DNA of 64,000 bases from Roseovarius sp. (GTDB lineage: Bacteria; Pseudomonadota; Alphaproteobacteria; Rhodobacterales; Rhodobacteraceae). Made by a program: the position numbers and the translations under genes. The DNA lies in contig JAOSKR010000004.1 of assembly GCA_027493545.1 (NCBI GenBank), positions 310,001 through 374,000 of the forward strand, read 5' to 3'. Each line of letters starts with the position of its first letter. Position 1 is the stretch's first letter. The notes beneath the pieces are model-generated. The model worked only from the letters and a program-made list of their open reading frames with translations. It did no database searches and was not told the DNA's origin. This document shows, piece by piece, positions 8,057-16,878 of the stretch.

Positions 8057-8883
8057 TCAGGCGGCGCTTGTCCAGGCGCCGGTTCGAGCGGCGGCGATGG
8101 CGAAGTCCGCAAAGTCGCGGGGGCCGCGGCCGAGCGCGCGCATCACGCCGTCCGTGGCGTGGGCGTTGCGACCGTCCAGCGTTTCGCGCGCGATGGCGGT
8201 GAAGACGTCGGCGACGAAGGTGCCGCCGGCCTCGGCGATGTTCGCGTGGAACTCCTCGAAGCTGATCAGGATATGCCGGATCTCGTGCCCGGTAGCCCGC
8301 GAGAGCTCAGCCGCCATATTTGCGAAGGACATCAGCCGCGGGCCTGTCACCTCGTAGAGTTCGCCCTTGTGGCCCTCTTCGGTCAGTGCCGCGACAGCGA
8401 CATCGGCAATGTCGTCGATGTCGATGATGGGCTCGGCGACATCGCCGCCGGGCATCGGAAGGACGCCGGCCAGGACCGGATCGCGCAGGTAGCCTTCGGA
8501 GAAGTTCTGAGCGAACCAGGCGGCCCGGACGATAGTGAAGTCGACGCCGGAATTGCGCACCACCTCTTCGCCCAGCCGCGCGTGGTGTTCGCCGCGACCG
8601 GAGAGCAGCACGAGGTGCTCGACGTCCACGTCGCGGGCCGTCTCGCAGAGGGACTCGAGCTTTTCCACGGCTCCGGGGAAAGCAAGGTCAGGAAAGTAGG
8701 TGACATAGGCCGCCCGGACCCCGCGCAGGGCCGGTGCCCAAGTCTCCGGCGCTTCCCAGTCGAAGGGTGTTACGGAGCTGCGCGAGCCGCGGCGCACGGA
8801 ATGCCCCGCGCCTCGAGGCGGCTGGCGACGCGGCGGCCGGTCTTGCCGGTTGCGCCGATGACGAGGATCTCTTGGTCTTTCAT
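8057..8883 (-). CDS. NAD(P)H-binding (NmrA-like) protein, frameshifted in a G run
   Basis: The N terminus reads MKDQEILVIGATGKTGRRVA, a classic GxxGxxG dinucleotide fold, starting at 8883. After LEARG the frame changes near 8803-8808, where GGGG should be GGGGG; the continuation reads HSVRRGSRSS and then WEAPETWAPALRGVRAAYVTYFP, HLVLLSGRGEHHARLGEEVV, IVRAAWFAQNFSEGYL. Corrected length about 275 residues, normal for atypical SDRs of the NmrA/YtfG type, which sense or reduce with NAD(P)H. Because of the shift the reading frame as given merges with the antisense frame of the AraC gene into a spurious 543-codon ORF. It follows the AraC-type regulator by about 108 bp, suggesting local control. Confidence 0.82.
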
Positions 8884-8991
8884 GGGATGTCTCCCCGGCT
8901 TCGGTATCGGTAGCCAAGGGATAAGCGCGGGGATGCTGCGCGGTCTTGACCGGCGATGCCAGCCTTTTGACCGCCGTCGCCAATGCGCCCG

Positions 8992-9996
8992 TCAGCGGCG
9001 GGAGATATCCTTGCGGTAGGTCGCGGGCGTCGTGCCGACCCAGCGCTTGAACGCGCGGGTAAAGGCGCTCTGTTCGGAGAAACCGGTGAGAAACGCGATT
9101 TCGGCCAGTGAATGGCTCTCGTCCCGCAAGAGCCCTTCGGCAAGGTTGCGGCGGGTTTCCTCGGTGAGGCTCTGAAAGTTGATTTCGTGCTCGGAGAGGC
9201 GCCTGTGGAAAGACCGCGCACTGAGTCCGAGGCTGTGGGCGATCTCGGCCATCTTCGGCGCCCCCTCGCTGAGGGCCTGGGCGATTGCGGCTTTCGCCTG
9301 CGTGACAAGCGCAGGCTCCCGGGTGATCTCGGACAGTTCCGCGTCGAGATGCGTGGTGAGGAATTGCGATATCCCCTCGTCCCCGAGGATGTTGGGCCGG
9401 GCCAGCGTCTCGTCGGCATAGAGGATCGCGTCGAGTTCGGCGCCGAAGCGCACCGGGCAGCCGAACCAGTCCTCGTGCGCGGTGGTCGAGCGCGGGGCGG
9501 GATGCCGGACCAGCACTTCCAAGGGCGCGAGCGGCACCGGGCAGACCTGCCTTGCGATGGACACGGCGCTCGCAAGGGTCGCCTCGTTCGACAGCCGCAT
9601 CCCGAGGCGCCGTTCGCCCGCCCGATGCAGGATGAAGAGCGTGCCCCCAGTCGCCGGCCGCAGCTCGTATTCGACGACGCTGGTCCACAGACGCGCATAG
9701 CGTTCCACCCGCGCGTAGGACGCCCCGAGCGTCGTTGCAGCCTTGAAGGCCAGCCCAAGCGCACCGTATTCGTCAAGCCGCATGGAAGCGCCCGTGCGCA
9801 CCGGCAGTTCGGTCACGTCGATCTGATCGGCGATTCTTTCGAGCATGTCGTAGTAACGCTCGGCCAGAACCATCTGCCCGGCGTCCCAAGGGTCGTCGGG
9901 GGCGATCCCGACACTGGCCAGCATCGCCGCAGCATCGACCCCACCGCCCGCTGCGGCGACCACCTTGCGCGCGAAGAGCGACGTCACATAACTCAT
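8992..9996 (-). CDS. AraC family transcriptional regulator
   Basis: About 334 residues: a long N-terminal arabinose_bd-like domain (GASMRLDEYGALGLAFKAATTLG) and a C-terminal double helix-turn-helix: KMAEIAHSLGLSARSFHRRL and then SLAEIAFLTGFSEQSAFTRA with the family signature ending RWVGTTPATYRKDI. This arrangement (ligand domain of the OruR/ArgR type first, HTH last) is usual for one-component AraC activators. Start set at 9996 (MSYVTSLFARKVV). Same strand and just upstream of the NmrA-like/DUF4345/DUF1772 genes, its probable targets. Confidence 0.92.
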   Translation of the reverse strand: MSYVTSLFARKVVAAAGGGVDAAAMLASVGIAPDDPWDAGQMVLAERYYDMLERIADQIDVTELPVRTGASMRLDEYGALGLAFKAATTLGASYARVERYARLWTSVVEYELRPATGGTLFILHRAGERRLGMRLSNEATLASAVSIARQVCPVPLAPLEVLVRHPAPRSTTAHEDWFGCPVRFGAELDAILYADETLARPNILGDEGISQFLTTHLDAELSEITREPALVTQAKAAIAQALSEGAPKMAEIAHSLGLSARSFHRRLSEHEINFQSLTEETRRNLAEGLLRDESHSLAEIAFLTGFSEQSAFTRAFKRWVGTTPATYRKDISRR

Positions 9997-10343
9997 GCCA
10001 CGCGTTCTACGGCGCGCGTGGTGAGCCGCCAAGCCCGCGGTGGATCTGGGCGCGAAGCGGAATGGATGTCCTCTTTTCGCTCACGCATGCTTTCTGCCCT
10101 CTCTGCTCAAATGGCGCGAGCGGCCCAGAGCCGACAGTGAAAAAAAGCAACCGGCGCTGCGCTGCAGCGTGGCCAGACCGGACCTTCATCAGAGACTGTG
10201 GCATTCATGCAGCCGTGGGAACTGGCATGGGGTCGATTTTTACGACCCAAAAGCGGAAGCAAGCTGTGCGAGTGTATCGCCACCACAGCGTGAATGTAGC
10301 CGAAGTGCGTTCAGGGTTTGCGCTACTATCAAAGGAGATGTCT
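9997..10343. other. Gap without recognisable gene
   Basis: About 350 bases between the AraC gene and the next plus-strand gene remnant. I see no convincing coding frame, hairpin-T terminator or RNA gene. Base composition becomes clearly less GC-rich toward the right, where the DNA also looks foreign. An AAGGAG ribosome-binding site at 10332-10337 belongs to the remnant that follows. Confidence 0.5.
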
Positions 10344-10561
10344 ATGAACGCGAAAAAGCTGGTCGTTATGTTTGCCTGAGGAGCCGCAAGCTTAACACTG
10401 GCCATCCTCTTGCTCCCGGGACGGATTGTGGATTTCCATGATAATCTGCTTAAAGCATGGAGTTATGCGAGTAGTGTTCTTTACGGAAGTCAGTTTTGGG
10501 AAAGAAAATTCGACAGGTTTCCCGAAGGATTAGTTGACATGCAGTCGTTGGGCCTCTCAAC
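10344..10561 (+). pseudogene. Small membrane-anchored protein gene, nonsense-mutated and cut by IS5
   Basis: A well-spaced AAGGAG precedes ATG 10344 by 6 bases. Translation gives MNAKKLVVMFA, then TGA (10377-10379), then in the same frame GAASLTLAILLLPGRIVDFH and onward (WSYASSVLYG, FWERKFDRFPEGLVDMQSLGLS) up to the left end of the IS element. The TGA sits inside what would be a single membrane helix and replaces a plausible TGG (Trp). The protein is not recognised. The low GC content differs from neighbours and points to acquired DNA. Two independent lesions (stop codon, insertion) make it a genuine pseudogene. Confidence 0.6.
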
Positions 10562-11510
10562 GACTCTGTTGCGCAAATCCGGTGACGGCCAAGGTTTCCC
10601 TTTCCCCAGGCACACTTATCCCACGGCCTCTGTGACGGGTATGCCAAGCGCGGTGCAGCCGTTCATGACGGCAACACGGATCTGGAGTTCGGCAACCTGA
10701 CGATCAGGGTCCCGTGCCATCAGCCTTTGCCCCAGCAGTTTCCTACAGTGCATCTTCGTCTCGACGCGACTTCGGCGGTGGCAGCCACTCCATTTCCGCC
10801 AGAGTGCCCGTCCCGGGTGTGTCGTTGACCGGAGGGCATCGTTGCGCGCAATCGCTCCCGCCGTCTGCGGAGACACTGCCGATCTCCTGATCGGACGGGA
10901 TCTGGTCGAGCAGTTCCGGCAACATGGATATATCGCCGATATCGCTGCTGGTGCACTCGACCGCTCGGATTTCCAGTGTTTTCTCGTCGGTCGCGAGGTG
11001 AACCTCACGCCAGACGCGGCGTTTGGAGCCGCCATGCTTGCGGGCATTCCACTCACCTTCGCCCTCGGCCTTGATCCCGGTGCTGTCGATGAGCAGGTGT
11101 AGTGGCCCCTGTGAACCCCGATACGGGATGTTCACGGCCGTGGTCTTCTGCCGGCGTGACACCGTGCTGAAATCCGGCACCGACCAGTCCAGCCCGCTCA
11201 ATTGCAAAAGGCTTTCAACGAAGCCGGTCGTCTGCCTGAGCGCCATGCCGAACAGAACCTTCATCGACAGGCATGTCTGGATCGCGGCGTCGCCACAGGT
11301 GGACTGTCGGCCACGCTTGCCGGTCGGCTTGGCCTCCCACGTCATCTTGGGATCGAACCAGATCGTCTGCGAGCCCCGGCGCTTGAGCGCTTCGTTGTAG
11401 GCCCGCCAGTTCCTGATCTTGCAGGTCGGGGGTGTGGGTTTGCTCATGACCCCCAGCCATCACGCTGGACTCACAAGATGAATCCCCAACCCGATTTGCG
11501 CAAAAATGCC
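10562..11510 (-). mobile_element. IS5-family insertion sequence (degenerate)
   Basis: About 950 bp bounded by imperfect inverted repeats that share the block TTGCGCAAATC: the left end starts GACTCTGTTGCGCAAATC at 10562, the right end (read inward on the minus strand from 11510) starts GGCATTTTTGCGCAAATC. Length and a single minus-strand transposase fit IS5-type elements. The repeats differ at several positions and I could not identify a clear target duplication, which suggests an old insertion. It interrupts the small plus-strand gene remnant at 10344-10561. Confidence 0.75.
10616..11447 (-). pseudogene. IS5-family transposase, inactivated
   Basis: The N-terminal 200 residues match IS5-group DDE transposases closely: NWRAYNEALKRRGSQTIWFD, GKRGRQSTCGDAAIQTCLS, ALRQTTGFVESLLQLSGLDW, FSTVSRRQK and the first catalytic Asp in PLHLLIDSTGIKAEGEGEWN. 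Around the second Asp (SADGGSDCAQR, normally ADGAYD) the sequence degenerates, part is missing, and the conserved C terminus (RVETKMHCRKLLGQRLMARD, ending LGIPVTEAVG at 10619) continues in another frame. With the catalytic core broken the element should not move by itself. Confidence 0.88.
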
Positions 11511-11613
11511 GTTTGGCTGACATGATTCGCATTGCCGCCTGTCAAGTGAGCGCTTTTGCGCATTGCCTGGGCTGCGCGCCCGACAGGCAAGCCTCCCGAT
11601 GATTTTCACCCTC

Positions 11614-11627
11614 TTAACGGCCGTTAA
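11614..11627. promoter_or_regulatory. Perfect 14-bp palindrome upstream of the SDR gene
   Basis: TTAACGGCCGTTAA is a perfect inverted repeat 180 bp before the SDR start, in the otherwise featureless 11511-11806 gap. Perfect palindromes of this size are typical TetR- or LysR-type operator cores. No regulator gene adjoins on this side, so ownership is unknown. Confidence 0.35.
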
Positions 11628-11806
11628 TGCACGCGAACTGCCCCTCGGGCAGCATTGCCTAGCGAAAGTCATCTGCATTGTAGTCGAGGGCGTCCCACCG
11701 GATTTCATCTGCACGTGTTGCGCGGGCTGATCTGCCAAATTCGGCCAAGCGCGTGATTGATCCATTCCCCCGGAGACGGGAAAGACAGAACAGAAAGTGA
11801 CATGAT

Positions 11807-12592
11807 ATGAAAATGCTGCAAGACAAGATTGCAATCATCACAGGTGCCGGCACCGGGATTGGACAAGGGATCGCACTGCATTTCGCCGAAGAGGGCGCTG
11901 CGGTTGCCTTGCTGGGCCGCTCCACGGCGTCGCTCGAAAAGACGAAGGCGCTGATCGAAGACATCGGAGGCACCGCCACCGTCCACAGCGCGAGCATTTC
12001 TGACGAAGCTCAGGTCGAAGCCGCCCTTGACGAGATCTTCCAAGCCCACGGCAAGGTCGATATCCTTGTGAACAACGCCGGCATCGTTCACGACGCGGAA
12101 TTTCTCGACATCACCTATGAAAGCTGGCTGGAAGTCGTGGGGACCAACCTTAACGGGGCTTTCCTCATGACCCAGCGGTTCGGGCGCAGGATCAAGGACA
12201 CTGGCGGCGGCGCAATCGTGAACATCGCCTCGATTGATGCGAATGGCTATGATGGGCCGCAATGTGCTTATACGGCGTCCAAGGCCGGTATGGTCGGCCT
12301 GACCAAGAACAATGCCAAGGATTTCGGCGACATGAATATCCGGGTCAACTCGGTCAGCCCCGGTTGGACTTATACACCGATGATCGAAGACTTCCTTTCG
12401 GCGAACGCACTGTCTTACATGCAGACGCGATTTGACCGCGTGCCGATGAAACGTCTGGTCAAGATCAAGGAAGTCGCCGAGGCCGTCGGTTTTCTCGCCT
12501 CGGATCGGGCCTCCGGAATTTCCGGCATCGACCTGCCGGTCGATTGCGGGACGCTGGCAACTCTTTATGTTCACGAGTCTCTTCCCGAGTGA
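11807..12592 (+). CDS. SDR family oxidoreductase
   Basis: A 261-residue classical short-chain dehydrogenase. Cofactor motif IITGAGTGIGQGIA at residues 10-23, the structural NNAG (VDILVNNAGIV), catalytic Ser in NIASID and the Y-x-x-x-K pair in YTASKAGM, then the usual VNSVSPGWTYTPM. The residue at the end of the second strand (LLGRS) favours NADP(H). Substrate unknown. It sits alone between two IS elements in the accessory region; ATG 11807 is used, with ATG 11813 two codons later as alternative. Base composition is a little less GC-rich than the core genes. Confidence 0.92.
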   Translation: MKMLQDKIAIITGAGTGIGQGIALHFAEEGAAVALLGRSTASLEKTKALIEDIGGTATVHSASISDEAQVEAALDEIFQAHGKVDILVNNAGIVHDAEFLDITYESWLEVVGTNLNGAFLMTQRFGRRIKDTGGGAIVNIASIDANGYDGPQCAYTASKAGMVGLTKNNAKDFGDMNIRVNSVSPGWTYTPMIEDFLSANALSYMQTRFDRVPMKRLVKIKEVAEAVGFLASDRASGISGIDLPVDCGTLATLYVHESLPE

Positions 12593-12741
12593 TTGATGCG
12601 GGCTCAGGCTTAAAGATATTCTCTCGACTGTGGATCCCCTGGAAGGGCACGTTTGTTCACTCTAAGAGACCTCTGCATAATGGCGGATTCTCATCTCGCT
12701 TGTGATTTGGTATCGTTGCGACAGGTTTTCGGGGCGGAGTC

Positions 12742-13750
12742 ATGGACCTGTTTTTACGCGAGGCGGCGGATCGGATTGGCGAGGACGATGCGCTCTCGAA
12801 GATCGATGCGCTGATGGAGTGGCGGGCATTTTCGCCGCTGCTGAAGCGCGGCCTGGGGCGGTCGGGGATCGGGCCTCAGGGCTATGATCCGCTGGTCTTG
12901 TTCAAGTGCCTGCTGATCGGACAATGGCATGGGTTGTCGGACCCGAAGCTGGAGCGTGCCCTCAGGGTACGGCTGGACTTCATGCTCTTTTGCGGGCTCG
13001 ACCTGCACGCGCCGGTTCCCGACGAAACCACCCATTGCCGGTTTCGCAATGCGCTGGTCAAAGGCGGTATCCATGACGATCTGCTGGCCGAGGTCTGCCG
13101 CCAACTCGAGGGCCACGGGCTGAAGCTGAAAGAGGCCGAAGCCGCCATCATCGACGCGACCCTCGTTGAGGCTGCTGCCCGACCGCGCACCCATATCGAG
13201 GCCCCGCAGGATCGGGCGGAGGGTGAGGAGCCGGACGATCCCGAGGTGCGTTTCAGCGCCGACCCGGACGCTCGCCGGGTCAAGAAGGGCTCGAAGAGCA
13301 CGCTGGGCTACAAGGGTTTCGCGCGCACCGATGACGAGGGCTTCATCGAGCGCGTCCACACCACCCCCGCCAACCGCGCCGAGAGCCCGGAATTCGCCAC
13401 CATGATCGAGGGGGCACGGGCACGGCGGGTGCTTGCCGACAAGGCATATGCCAGCAAGGCGAACCGGGCAGCCCTGCGCGGCCATGACCGCGACGGGATC
13501 ATGCGCAAGGCCGTGCGCGGCCGCCCGCTCAGGGCCTTGCGAGAAACGCTTCAACAAGCTGATCTCCAAGTGCCGGTTCCGTGTCGAACAATGCTTCGGC
13601 ACCATGAAACGGCTCTTGGGCCTTGCCCGCGCCCGCCATTTCGGCGTGGCCAGGACTCACGCCCAACTGGCGATGGCGGCGATCGGGCAGAACCTGCTCA
13701 AGGCCGCGAACAAGATCAAACTCCACCCGCAAACCCCGGCGATCGCATAA
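12742..13750 (+). pseudogene. IS5-family transposase (second type), frameshifted before the catalytic Glu
   Basis: Begins MDLFLREAADRIGEDDALSK and shows the IS1031/IS903-like architecture: N-terminal dimer/HTH region (FSPLLKRGLGRSG; GYDPLVLFKCLLIGQWHGLS), first Asp in AAIIDATLVEAA, second in RVLADKAYASKANR. Near 13530-13545 the frame shifts by one: the proper C terminus (EKRFNKLISKCRFRVEQCFG with the catalytic Glu, ending PQTPAIA at 13750) is read in the next frame. The left side (near 12664, AGAGACCTCTGCATAATGG) may be an IS end, but no matching inverted copy is visible on the right, so the right terminus may be lost. Either inactive or a sequencing indel; the missing end favours a defective element. 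Confidence 0.8.
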
Positions 13751-13800
13751 CCGAAACCAACGCCGATCGTCCGCCCGCCGAAAGGCCCGCGGACGGGTAA

Positions 13801-14754
13801 ATGCTTGCCGTTCAATCCGGTTTCCGGAAATCCGGCCGTTACGCAGACGTCTTTCGTATCGGAATCTTCGTTGCAGTGGTCAAGGAACAGAGCTTTGCCG
13901 GGGCGGCGCGGCAGCTCGGGATGACCAGCTCCGCCGTCTCCAAGCAGGTTCAGAACCTCGAACAGGATATCAAGGTCAAGCGGCTCAACCGCACCACCCG
14001 CCACGTTGCCGCAACCGAAGAGGGCGCGATCTACTTCGAACGGGCAAAACGGGCGCTGATGGATCTGCAGGAGGCCGAGGAGGAAATCCACGAATTGAAA
14101 TCGCATCCCCGCGGGCCGCTGTGGGTGAGCTTTCCGCAAAGTCTCGGGGTGAAATATCTGACCGGCTGCGCCGCGCGGTTCGCGCGCAGCCATCCCCATG
14201 TGGCGCTTGATCTCAGTCTGAACGACCGGTTCATCGACCCGGTGAACGATGGCTATGACGTGGTGGTGCGGATCGGTTCGCTCGCCGATTCCTCGCTGAT
14301 GACGCTGCGGCTGGCGTCATGCCCTTTCATGCTTTGCGCCAGCGCCGACTATATCGACCGCCGCGGCTTGCCAGAGGCGCCCGCGGATCTGGCCGGGCAT
14401 GACGTTCTGGCCTACTCGGGCAACACCGCCGCGCATGAATGGCGCTACAAGGATGCGGCGGGGCAAGTGGGGCGGGTGCCGCTCAGCGGCTCGCTGCGGT
14501 CCGATTCCGGCGACATGCTGTGCCGCGCGGCAATTGAGCGCATCGGCATCGTCATCGTCATCCTGCCGGTATTCCATGTCGCCGAACATCTGCAAGCAGG
14601 CCGCCTGCAACGGCTTCTGCCGGATCATCTGACCTGGCCGGAACGGGATATTCATGTGCTGTTCCGCCCGAACCGCAATCAGCCCGCCCGCCTGCGGCTT
14701 TTTGTCGATCATCTGGTGAAGACCGCCAGTGATCTCCCTTGGGAGCGGGGATAG
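13801..14754 (+). CDS. LysR family transcriptional regulator
   Basis: 317 residues with an N-terminal winged HTH (FRIGIFVAVVKEQSFAGAAR, LGMTSSAVSKQVQNLEQDI, NRTTRHVAATEEG) and a periplasmic-binding-like effector domain (GPLWVSFPQSLGVKYL; NDGYDVVVRIGSLADSSLM; RIGIVILPVFHVAEHL). It belongs to the large group resembling TrpI/AaeR-type regulators. It starts only 50 bp after the IS transposase end and its first 15-18 residues (MLAVQSGFRKSGRYAD) are unlike the usual M-D-R-x-A-D-M opening, so the native start and promoter may have been replaced by the IS junction. Target genes are not evident. Confidence 0.9.
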   Translation: MLAVQSGFRKSGRYADVFRIGIFVAVVKEQSFAGAARQLGMTSSAVSKQVQNLEQDIKVKRLNRTTRHVAATEEGAIYFERAKRALMDLQEAEEEIHELKSHPRGPLWVSFPQSLGVKYLTGCAARFARSHPHVALDLSLNDRFIDPVNDGYDVVVRIGSLADSSLMTLRLASCPFMLCASADYIDRRGLPEAPADLAGHDVLAYSGNTAAHEWRYKDAAGQVGRVPLSGSLRSDSGDMLCRAAIERIGIVIVILPVFHVAEHLQAGRLQRLLPDHLTWPERDIHVLFRPNRNQPARLRLFVDHLVKTASDLPWERG

Positions 14755-14785
14755 ACGGCACGGTGCGACGTCCGATGGCTCGGCC

Positions 14786-15091
14786 TCAGACCTCGATTTT
14801 CTCGATCTCCTTCAAGACAGCGTGCACGGCAAGGCCGGTTTCGGTCAGCCCGTAGGTCACCTTCGGCGGGATGGTGTTTTCCTGTTCGCGCCAGACCAGC
14901 CCATCGGCCTCCAACTCGCGCAGGCGCTGGGTCAGGACCTTTGGCGAAATGCCCGTGATCCTGCGCCGCAGGGCGCCGAAACGGCAGGCCTTTCGTTCGC
15001 CGAGCACATAGATCACATGGGTTTTCCACTGGCCCCACAGCATGCGCAGCACCGTATCGGCGGCACAGGGCAGGCCGGATTCCCGCCTCAT
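14786..15091 (-). CDS. HxlR family transcriptional regulator
   Basis: A compact 101-residue winged-helix protein: CAADTVLRMLWGQWKTHVIYVL, RFGALRRRITGISPKVLTQRL RELEADGLV split over recognition helix and wing, and VTYGLTETGLAVHAVLKEI. HxlR-type regulators such as YodB, HypR and related proteins respond to electrophiles or disulfide stress through an N-terminal cysteine; here Cys 9 (GLPCAAD) is in the corresponding position. It is divergent from the ring-cleaving dioxygenase gene, with a dyad in the shared intergenic region, so it very likely represses that operon and itself. Confidence 0.9.
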   Translation of the reverse strand: MRRESGLPCAADTVLRMLWGQWKTHVIYVLGERKACRFGALRRRITGISPKVLTQRLRELEADGLVWREQENTIPPKVTYGLTETGLAVHAVLKEIEKIEV

Positions 15092-15120
15092 CGTCTTCGA
15101 CCAGGCCAGTTTTCTGGGTA

Positions 15121-15153
15121 GTTTCCATTTGGTAACGACTTTCGCTTGGTAAC
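15121..15153. promoter_or_regulatory. Candidate HxlR operator: GTTTCC-N4-GGTAAC dyad plus second GGTAAC half-site
   Basis: Between the divergent HxlR and dioxygenase genes, GTTTCC (15121-15126) and GGTAAC (15131-15136) form an imperfect dyad around ATTT, and TTGGTAAC is repeated 17 bp further on (15146-15153). Placement in the only intergenic space between the two divergent genes makes it the natural binding site. Inferred, not tested. Confidence 0.5.
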
Positions 15154-15240
15154 TTGAGCGCTACATAAGCCTCCAACCGATGAACACAATGTCCGCCTCG
15201 GCCGTTGTCAGGCCGACGCCATGACCAGAAGGAGAGCATC

Positions 15241-16159
15241 ATGCCCCGAGCCATCCCGGGCCTGCATCACGTCACTGCCATTTCCGGCCCGCCGCAAGGC
15301 AACCTCGACTTCTGGGTCGGAACGCTGGGCCAGCGGCTGGTGAAGCGCACCGTGAACTTCGACGATCCGGGCACCTATCACCTCTATTACGGCGATGCGG
15401 ATGCGGCGCCGGGGTCGATCATGACGTTCTTCCCCTTCGTCGATGCTGGGCCGGGGCGCGCCGGTACCGGCATGACCTCAGCCGTCGCCTATGCCGTGCC
15501 GGATCTCGACCAGCGGATGAGTGATCTGGCCGGGGCCGCCATCGACTTCGAAGGCCCGTACGAGCGCTTCGGCGAGCGCGCGATTGCCCTGAAGGACCCG
15601 GACGGGCTGCGCGTCGAGCTGATCGAAGGCGGCGCGCGAGACGAGGGCTTCCATTCGGTGACGCTCTGGCTCGATGAGGTCGAGTCCACCGCGAAGGTTC
15701 TGGAGGCGATGGGCTACGAGCGCGAAGCCGGGGACTCCGCCGCGACCGGCGGCACGGGCGGCACGGAGACGCGCCTGCGCTATCGCTCCACCGAGCCCGA
15801 GCGCGGATCGGTGGTGGACCTGATGACATCGGATGCACGCTCCATCGGGCGGCTCTGGCGCGGGCACCATCCACCACGTTGCCTTTCGGGCGCGGACTAC
15901 CGACGAGCAGAAGGACTGGTGGTCGCGCCCGGTGGCGGTCGGCATGCAGGTGACGCCGGTGATCGACCGGCAGTATTTCGACGCGATCTATTTCCGCACC
16001 CCCGGCGGTGTGCTCTTCGAGATCGCCACCGATGCGCCCGGTTTCGCCGTGGATGAAGACGCGGCCCACCTGGGCGCAGCGCTGAAACTGCCCGCGCGAT
16101 ACGAAGCGCAACGCGACCGCATCGAACGGGTCTTGCCCGAGATCCGGGTGCCTGCATGA
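15241..16159 (+). CDS. Ring-cleaving dioxygenase / VOC family protein (MhqO-like), one frameshift
   Basis: Starts at ATG 15241 after AAGGAG and opens PGLHHVTAISGPPQGNLDFW, the typical start of tandem-glyoxalase dioxygenases with the first metal-binding His. First half: GTYHLYYGDADAAPGSIMTF. Near 15840-15855 the frame shifts by one; the continuation reads SGAGTIHHVAFRARTTDEQK (second-module metal His), then DRQYFDAIYFRTPGGVLFEI with the metal Glu, DAPGFAVDED and ends IRVPA at 16159. Corrected length about 306 residues, normal for MhqO/MhqA-type enzymes that cleave hydroquinone-like aromatics. Followed with a 4-base overlap by an MhqD-like esterase. Confidence 0.88.
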
Positions 16160-16878
16160 GCGGCGGGATTGGTGCGGAAACCCGGGGCAGCGGTCCGCAT
16201 GCGGGGCAACGGCTGGTCATCGCCGGGGCGCCACTGACGCGGGCGCGGCTGGCGGTGATCATGACGCACGGGCGCGGCGGCGCACCCGCGGACATGGTGG
16301 GCCTGGCCGATCATTTCGCCCTGCCGGACCTGGCCGTGTTCGCCCCGGCAGCGGCGGGGCTCTCATGGTGGCCTGACAGCTTTCTGGCGCCGCTGGAGGC
16401 CAACGAGCCCGGCCTGAGCAGCGGGCTGAGCGTGGTCTCTGCTCTGCTGGACGATCTGGAGGAGCAGGGCTTCGGCGCGGAACGGGTTGTGCTGGCCGGC
16501 TTTTCGCAGGGCGCCTGCCCGGCGGTGGAGGCGGCGGCGCGCTTTGCGCGACCGTTCCACGCTGTCGCCGCACTCTCTGGCGGGCTGGTCGGCACCGGTG
16601 AAGAAGGCGGGCCGCCGCTTGCGGAGCTCTACGGCCGCCCCGCGAAACGGTTCGATTACGATGGCCGGCTCGATGGCGTGCCGGTCCTGCTCGGCTGTCA
16701 CGAAGAGGATCCGCATATCCCGATGGCGCGGGTGCGCGAAAGCGCCCAGGTTCTGGGCGCCATGGGGGCGAAGGTCGACACCCTCGTCATTCCCGGCGCC
16801 GGCCACGGCATTGTCGCCGATGAGGCGTCCTGGCTGCGCAAACAATTGAACAACAAGGGAGACAGCGATGAGCGCTGA
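16156..16878 (+). CDS. Carboxylesterase/phospholipase-type alpha/beta hydrolase (MhqD-like)
   Basis: 240 residues of the phospholipase/carboxylesterase family. Nucleophile elbow VVLAGFSQGACPAVEA, acid in LLGCHEEDPHIPMARV and catalytic His in IPGAGHGIVADE complete the triad; oxyanion region IMTHGRGGAPADM. Related MhqD proteins accompany ring-cleaving dioxygenases in quinone-resistance operons. The ATG overlaps the stop of the dioxygenase gene (ATGA), and its own end overlaps the next gene by 11 bases, indicating translational coupling across the operon. Confidence 0.9.
   Translation: MSGGIGAETRGSGPHAGQRLVIAGAPLTRARLAVIMTHGRGGAPADMVGLADHFALPDLAVFAPAAAGLSWWPDSFLAPLEANEPGLSSGLSVVSALLDDLEEQGFGAERVVLAGFSQGACPAVEAAARFARPFHAVAALSGGLVGTGEEGGPPLAELYGRPAKRFDYDGRLDGVPVLLGCHEEDPHIPMARVRESAQVLGAMGAKVDTLVIPGAGHGIVADEASWLRKQLNNKGDSDER

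Noticed and set aside
8057..9688. 543-codon ORF as one protein
   Set aside because: Its first half is only an alternative frame of the AraC gene. The NmrA-like protein has its own start at 8883 with a proper GATGKTG motif and joins the frame after a one-base slip.
10377..10379. In-frame TGA as a selenocysteine codon
   Set aside because: It lies in a hydrophobic helix with no redox motif, no downstream SECIS-like hairpin was seen, and the gene is also cut by an IS; a nonsense mutation is simpler.
11512..11806. Possible C-terminal gene remnant on the minus strand (RADEIRWDALDYNADDFR)
   Set aside because: The short stretch looks protein-like but is too small to assign, and no upstream continuation is visible beneath the SDR gene.
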